This document shows positions 6,659 through 9,377 of a DNA stretch of 9,377 bases, piece after piece. Position numbers and translations under genes: made by a program. Each line of letters opens with the position of its first letter. The stretch's first letter is position 1. Source of the stretch: an uncultured beta proteobacterium (GTDB lineage Bacteria; Pseudomonadota; Gammaproteobacteria; Burkholderiales; Burkholderiaceae); the NCBI GenBank assembly GCA_903827075.1, contig CAIKGX010000155.1, positions 1-9,377 on the forward strand, in the 5' to 3' direction. Below the pieces are notes generated by a model. It ran no database searches. It had not been told where the DNA came from and saw only the letters and a list, made by a program, of their open reading frames with translations.

Positions 6659-7639
6659 TTAGTTTTCTGTTGGTGATATGTTTTCACGGATAAGTAGCGG
6701 GCGAAAGCTAAAGGGGCTAGATTGACGCTCATTCACCTGAATTTGCACAGCTTGCATTTGATCGGCCCCCATCACCTCTAATCTATAGACGTTCTCTAGT
6801 ATTTTCTTGTTGCTGCCATAGAGCGGTTGGTCTATTTTTAATCGATGACTATCGCCATGAATCAGTAGGATAGGGGTAGAGGCTGTTTCAGAGAGCTTGC
6901 TTAATTTATTGAGAGTGTCTCTGTATCCGCTAGTAGGGCTAGTAGCTAAATCAGGGGAGTAGAAAATATCTGCCTGAAATGCTAATACAATCCCAGCATA
7001 TTTTTTTATCTTTGCCTGTTCAAATGCATAATCAATCCACGCTAGGTTAGCCGCATTGCGTGAAATGTATTCTTGGTTTGATGCTTCATCTCGCCCCAGA
7101 TTATTGTTCGATCCGGGTATGTGTAAGTTTACAAATAAAAAATTGTTTTTTACCCATAAAGCGTTCTCAATGTACTTTGAGTGCTGGGGCATCACGTCAC
7201 CCTGGCGCTGTAATTTCATCTTGGTTTTACCAAAACTCTGGTTACTCTGAAATTGGGTTGCCCGAATATGATCCAGGCGCTCCAAAGGGTCGTATCCTCC
7301 AGCTAACGCGCGATGACAATCCGTCCACTCGTTATCACCAATGCTATATACCAAGGGTGCTTTTAAGCTGTTGAAATAGCCCATCATCTTTTCAACATGC
7401 TCATTTGTGCAGGGGGATGAGCCAGATTTAGTGTCGCCAACAAAGATACTGAAGGCGGGATTTTCTGAATTCATGCGCGAAATGAGGCGCTCAAATCTTG
7501 GGAAGTCGTTTGCTTGGTTATACGGCATATCCCCTAAGGCAATGAAGTTGAAGGGGGCGGCGAGGGCATTTGCCAATATCAAGCAAAACGTAGTCAATGC
7601 AAAAGCGATTTTCAGCCAGCATTTATTCTGAGAATACAT
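6659..7639 (-). CDS. Secreted calcineurin-like metallophosphoesterase
   Basis: A 326-residue protein with a clear signal peptide (basic WLK, hydrophobic core, likely cut near ALA-A at 26-28), so it should act in the periplasm or outside. Phosphoesterase-like blocks appear in order: FIALGDMPY (32-40), FVGDTKSG (66-73), SIGDNEW (99-105), NLHIPGS (171-177), VLAFQAD (218-224) and IHGDSH (260-265). These match the layout of the calcineurin-like superfamily, but several usual metal ligands differ (the first DxH reads D37-M-P, and GNHE reads GDNE), so it belongs to a divergent branch. The substrate is unknown; release of phosphate from organic esters is an inference from context. A strong GGAGG (7646-7650) lies six bases before the ATG, inside the end of the upstream barrel gene whose TAA directly touches this ATG. 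Confidence 0.82.
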   Translation of the reverse strand: MYSQNKCWLKIAFALTTFCLILANALAAPFNFIALGDMPYNQANDFPRFERLISRMNSENPAFSIFVGDTKSGSSPCTNEHVEKMMGYFNSLKAPLVYSIGDNEWTDCHRALAGGYDPLERLDHIRATQFQSNQSFGKTKMKLQRQGDVMPQHSKYIENALWVKNNFLFVNLHIPGSNNNLGRDEASNQEYISRNAANLAWIDYAFEQAKIKKYAGIVLAFQADIFYSPDLATSPTSGYRDTLNKLSKLSETASTPILLIHGDSHRLKIDQPLYGSNKKILENVYRLEVMGADQMQAVQIQVNERQSSPFSFRPLLIRENISPTEN

Positions 7640-8476
7640 TTAAAACCTCCAAGTAAATCCGATTTCTGAGCGCGAAGAGTAAGAGCCAGAGTTCGAGATG
7701 ACGATACCCATATTCGCTGCGCTTCGTAAATAGGATAAGCCAATATCTAGGTTGTCGAATGGCGAAACAATGATTGCTAGCAAAGCATAGTTACTCAAGT
7801 TTTGCTGATTACTTTGGGGGTTGGTGGTAAAGCCCGTATCTAAAGCCAATCTTACCCCCTGGGCGACTGTCCATACTGGTGCCACTGAAAGGAAAAAGAT
7901 ATTGAGCCGGTTAGGTACGCTACTGAAGCCTATCTGGTAATTGGTGTTGTAAGGGGTTCTTTCATAGGAGGCATTGACATGCACCTCTATCTGGTCCCAA
8001 TACTTCGAGCCAATAAAGTTGACGCCATAGTTAGGTAAGGCAAGCCCTAAACCATGTACTTGTTGTTGTGATGAGCCGGGTAAAGTGAGTGTTGGTTTTA
8101 CGGCTAGCGCCCAGGATCTATTTTCATCTTCTGCAAAACGCCATTTCATGGAAATCACATTATTGGTAAAGGGTGAATATTGTCCAGCTGGAGTCATAAA
8201 GTAGGTTGTACCTATTGAGGCTTCAACTGTATCGCTAAGCCCTCGGGTATAAGTAAATGGGAATGCTTTGGCATCTTGATTACCAAAATACTCCTCACCT
8301 GGGGTGGAGATGTCTACGGTATCTAGAGATTCGCCCCCATGACTAGTAGCTCTGTAGTAGTACATCTCAATTTGGTTTTTTCCCTTAGGCACCGTCCCTG
8401 CATCATCCGTGTTGAGCGGTTCAAATGCAAAGCACAAGATGGGCAGCAATAGAAAGAGGAGGGGAATAAACCGCAT
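7640..8476 (-). CDS. Putative outer-membrane beta-barrel protein
   Basis: A 278-residue protein starting with a typical signal peptide (MRFIPLLFLLLPILCFA, cut near residue 17) followed by FEPLNTDDAGTV. It continues as alternating polar/hydrophobic strands and ends in GFTWRF; a C-terminal aromatic, especially Phe, is the usual barrel-assembly signal. The NTDDAGT start recalls the MetA-pathway-of-phenol-degradation-like outer-membrane family, from memory only. The frame stays open to an ATG at 8584, but the ATG at 8476 is chosen because the signal peptide begins there and the longer form would begin upstream of the candidate promoter at 8508-8541. The start has no strong Shine-Dalgarno. The gene is first in a two-gene unit with the phosphoesterase. 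Function, whether pore or structural partner of the phosphoesterase, is unknown. Confidence 0.8.
   Translation of the reverse strand: MRFIPLLFLLLPILCFAFEPLNTDDAGTVPKGKNQIEMYYYRATSHGGESLDTVDISTPGEEYFGNQDAKAFPFTYTRGLSDTVEASIGTTYFMTPAGQYSPFTNNVISMKWRFAEDENRSWALAVKPTLTLPGSSQQQVHGLGLALPNYGVNFIGSKYWDQIEVHVNASYERTPYNTNYQIGFSSVPNRLNIFFLSVAPVWTVAQGVRLALDTGFTTNPQSNQQNLSNYALLAIIVSPFDNLDIGLSYLRSAANMGIVISNSGSYSSRSEIGFTWRF
7646..7650 (-). promoter_or_regulatory. Shine-Dalgarno of the phosphoesterase inside the barrel gene
   Basis: A perfect GGAGG on the - strand, read within the last codons (TGG AGG TTT TAA) of the barrel gene, six bases before the phosphoesterase ATG. Because the stop and start codons touch (TAAATG), translation of the second gene is probably coupled to the first. 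Confidence 0.8.
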
Positions 8477-8507
8477 TGCTACTGATAAGCCGTCTTCACA
8501 AAACCCC

Positions 8508-8541
8508 AAAATACCTGATTTATATGACAAATTTATGTAGA
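8508..8541 (-). promoter_or_regulatory. Candidate PhoB-activated promoter for barrel-phosphoesterase unit
   Basis: On the - strand TCTACAT-AAAT-TTGTCAT (8541 down to 8524) fits the PHO box layout of two 7-mers with a 4-base AT spacer, and matches 13 of 18 positions of CTGTCATAAATCTGTCAT by hand count. The second repeat is good, the first poor. Ten bases later comes TATTTT (8508-8513) as -10, the box-to--10 distance seen in E. coli Pho promoters. A start near 8501 would leave about 25 bases before the ATG at 8476. Confidence 0.5.
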
Positions 8542-8547
8542 TAGGGC

Positions 8548-8581
8548 GTGTCACATCGTTGTCATAGAAAATCTTTACATT
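8548..8581 (+). promoter_or_regulatory. Candidate PhoB-activated promoter facing right
   Basis: On the + strand GTGTCAC-ATCG-TTGTCAT (8548-8565) contains two exact TGTCA cores 11 bases apart, the PHO box spacing, with a GC-containing spacer. Ten bases later TACATT (8576-8581, 4/6) could be the -10, giving a start near 8588. The box lies six bases from the oppositely oriented box at 8524-8541. Confidence 0.5.
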
Positions 8582-8590
8582 CACATCGTT
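8551..8590 (+). repeat. 10-base direct repeat TCACATCGTT, 30-base period
   Basis: TCACATCGTT occurs exactly at 8551-8560 and again at 8581-8590. The start-to-start distance of 30 bases is close to three helical turns. The first copy covers part of the + strand PHO box; the second lies between the proposed -10 and start site. Confidence 0.6.
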
Positions 8591-8601
8591 AAATGAATAA
8601 T
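8574..8601 (+). promoter_or_regulatory. Alternative sigma70 promoter in the divergent region
   Basis: TTTACA (8574-8579, 5/6) and AATAAT (8596-8601, 5/6) are 16 bases apart, a good PhoB-independent promoter reading right, with a start near 8608. It overlaps the proposed Pho promoter, so the two may be alternatives. Confidence 0.4.
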
Positions 8602-8658
8602 TTGGCCATGATAAAGAGCGGTACTCAGTGTTTAGCCCAGTTGATTCTGGGCTTTTTT
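8588..8658 (+). ncRNA. Candidate short leader or small RNA
   Basis: A transcript from the proposed Pho promoter would run from about 8588 to the intrinsic terminator at 8658, about 70 bases (about 50 if started from the alternative promoter). No known RNA family is recognised. It also contains a short open frame from the ATG at 8593 to the TGA at 8662-8664 (23 residues) that runs through the terminator hairpin, without a clear Shine-Dalgarno. It could be a free small RNA or an attenuated leader of the genes at 8740 onward. The existence of the transcript is inferred only from the promoter and terminator. Confidence 0.35.
8634..8658 (+). terminator. Strong intrinsic terminator, + strand
   Basis: AGCCCAG (8634-8640) pairs perfectly with CTGGGCT (8647-8653) around the loop TTGATT, followed by a run of T at 8653-8658. 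It acts only on the + strand, as the opposite side lacks a T run. No + strand gene lies upstream within 4 kb (the nearest is phoR), so it must end a short transcript that begins in the divergent intergenic region, or an antisense one. Confidence 0.85.
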
Positions 8659-8676
8659 CATTGATTCTTAATCAAA

Positions 8677-8705
8677 TTGAAATATTGCATTTGTACGCTG
8701 ATGAT
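8677..8705 (+). promoter_or_regulatory. Candidate promoter for the 59-residue gene
   Basis: TTGAAA (8677-8682, 4/6) and GATGAT (8700-8705, 4/6) are 17 bases apart and lie between the terminator and the ATG at 8740. The match is modest, but it would let the downstream genes escape the terminator. Confidence 0.3.
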
Positions 8706-8739
8706 GTCACCACTTACTGCTTCAGAAAGGTCTATAACC

Positions 8740-8919
8740 ATGGATAACTCAATGAAAGTTGATTTGGCAAACCTATTTCGCCAGCAAGCGATGCAGCGAG
8801 AATTACATGCTGCTGATGTGAAAGAGTCAGCGGTCAAAATACCAGCCCCTAGACCTTCTGCCGCAAATCCATTTTTAGTTGATAATAAATATGCGCTCAA
8901 ACTCGACGAAGTTATTTAA
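8740..8919 (+). CDS. Small hypothetical protein upstream of arsC-like gene
   Basis: A 59-residue protein I do not recognise. It is soluble-looking, with a short amphipathic helix at the start (VDLANLFRQQAMQRELHAA), a proline/alanine-rich middle (IPAPRPSAANP) and a hydrophilic end. It has no signal peptide, membrane segment or cysteine. The ATG at 8740 is chosen because AGAAAGG lies at 8724-8730, nine bases upstream; a TTG at 8677 is in frame but unsupported. The gap of 12 bases to the next gene suggests a shared transcript. Good ribosome binding site and placement support it as real; nothing shows its function. Confidence 0.65.
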   Translation: MDNSMKVDLANLFRQQAMQRELHAADVKESAVKIPAPRPSAANPFLVDNKYALKLDEVI

Positions 8920-8931
8920 TATCTCCTATCT

Positions 8932-9377
8932 ATGAATCGCCCATACAACATCCTTTTCCTTTGCTCTGATAATTCAGGCCGATCTATTCTTGCTGAAGCG
9001 CTGGCAACCACACTAAGCCATAGTCGATTTATTGGCTATTCCGCAGGATCAAAGCCGGCCGGTAAGGTACTACCAATTGTGGTCGATTTAATTAAGAGCA
9101 TGGGGTATCCCATGCAGCTGCTCAGAAGTAAGAGTTGGGATGAGTATGGCCGTGAAGGTGCTCCTCACATGGACTTTATTATTTCTCTTTGTGATTCTAC
9201 GTTAGGTGAAGAGTGCCCTATCTGGCCCGGACACCCTGCTACTGCACATTGGGATTTTCCCAACCCCATATCATTTGATTCTGGTGAAGAGGCAATGTTG
9301 CATGCCTTTAGGGAAATTGAGATGGGCTTGCGCAACCGTATAGAGTTGCTCTTAGATCTACCCCTTGAAATGCTGGA
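8932..9377 (+). CDS. ArsC-type arsenate reductase / low-MW tyrosine phosphatase, 3' end cut off
   Basis: The first 148 residues are visible and the frame is still open at the window end; related proteins are only a little longer. The N-terminal P-loop C-x5-R is CSDNSGR (C11 to R17), followed by S18, the phosphatase/arsenate reductase active site. SAGS (37-40), RSKSWDEY (65-72), the aspartate-containing MDF-xx-SLCD, and EECPIWPGHPATAHWDFPNP follow the pattern of betaproteobacterial ArsC proteins of the low-molecular-weight phosphatase fold. C87 and C95 sit where thioredoxin-coupled ArsC carries its two relay cysteines, which favours arsenate reduction over protein dephosphorylation. The P-loop is unusual: most relatives read CTGNSARS. 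No Shine-Dalgarno is apparent, so translation may depend on the small gene 12 bases upstream. No arsR or arsenite pump is visible in the window. Confidence 0.87.
   Translation, partial: MNRPYNILFLCSDNSGRSILAEALATTLSHSRFIGYSAGSKPAGKVLPIVVDLIKSMGYPMQLLRSKSWDEYGREGAPHMDFIISLCDSTLGEECPIWPGHPATAHWDFPNPISFDSGEEAMLHAFREIEMGLRNRIELLLDLPLEML

Noticed and set aside
7056..7631. + strand frames at 7056-7250, 7060-7374 and 7407-7631
   Set aside because: All are antisense to the phosphoesterase gene, which has a signal peptide, motifs and a strong ribosome site.
8661..8675. Inverted repeat TTGATT-CTT-AATCAA right after the terminator
   Set aside because: A-T rich, three-base loop and no T run; it could pair alternatively with the terminator loop TTGATT, but this is too slight to call an anti-terminator.
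8658..8900. 80-residue - strand frame
   Set aside because: It overlaps the + strand 59-residue gene, which has a better ribosome site and sits 12 bases before the ArsC-type gene. The call is not absolute because both products are unknown.

Overview
The window looks like a chromosomal segment of a low-GC betaproteobacterium of the Burkholderiaceae, most likely Polynucleobacter or a close relative. The basis is the gene order pstC-pstA-pstB-phoU-phoB-phoR in one run, protein wording typical of Burkholderiales (for example the ArsC-type phosphatase and the C-terminus of PstC), and moderate base composition. The genus is inferred from recall, not from a search. I see no mobile element, tRNA, rRNA or CRISPR array.

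Left part (1-4585, + strand): the phosphate uptake and sensing operon. The last codons of pstC are followed by pstA and pstB, each joined to its upstream neighbour by an ATGA stop/start overlap. phoU, phoB and phoR follow at short spacing. Together they encode the inner-membrane phosphate ABC transporter, its regulator PhoU, and the PhoR/PhoB two-component system that switches on the Pho regulon when phosphate is scarce.

Middle part (4582-6451, - strand): a small lysine/aspartate-tailed protein of unknown function whose stop codon overlaps that of phoR, then (in transcription order) a CorA-family divalent cation channel followed by a short MgtC/SapB-family membrane protein.

Right part (6659-8476, - strand): a two-gene unit of an outer-membrane beta-barrel protein and a periplasmic calcineurin-like phosphoesterase, joined by directly abutting stop and start codons. 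On the + strand at the right edge lie a 59-residue protein of unknown function and an ArsC-type low-molecular-weight phosphatase that runs off the window.

The most interesting stretch is the 263-base divergent intergenic region 8477-8739. It holds two back-to-back, outward-facing candidate PHO boxes, each followed after 10 bases by a plausible -10 element. The - strand one would drive the barrel/phosphoesterase pair. The + strand one would drive a short transcript that meets a strong intrinsic terminator at 8634-8658 before any recognised gene. This suggests that the PhoB/PhoR system in the left part controls the right part, and that a roughly 70-base PhoB-dependent RNA or an attenuated leader is made there. 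These regulatory claims come from reading motifs by eye and have not been tested.
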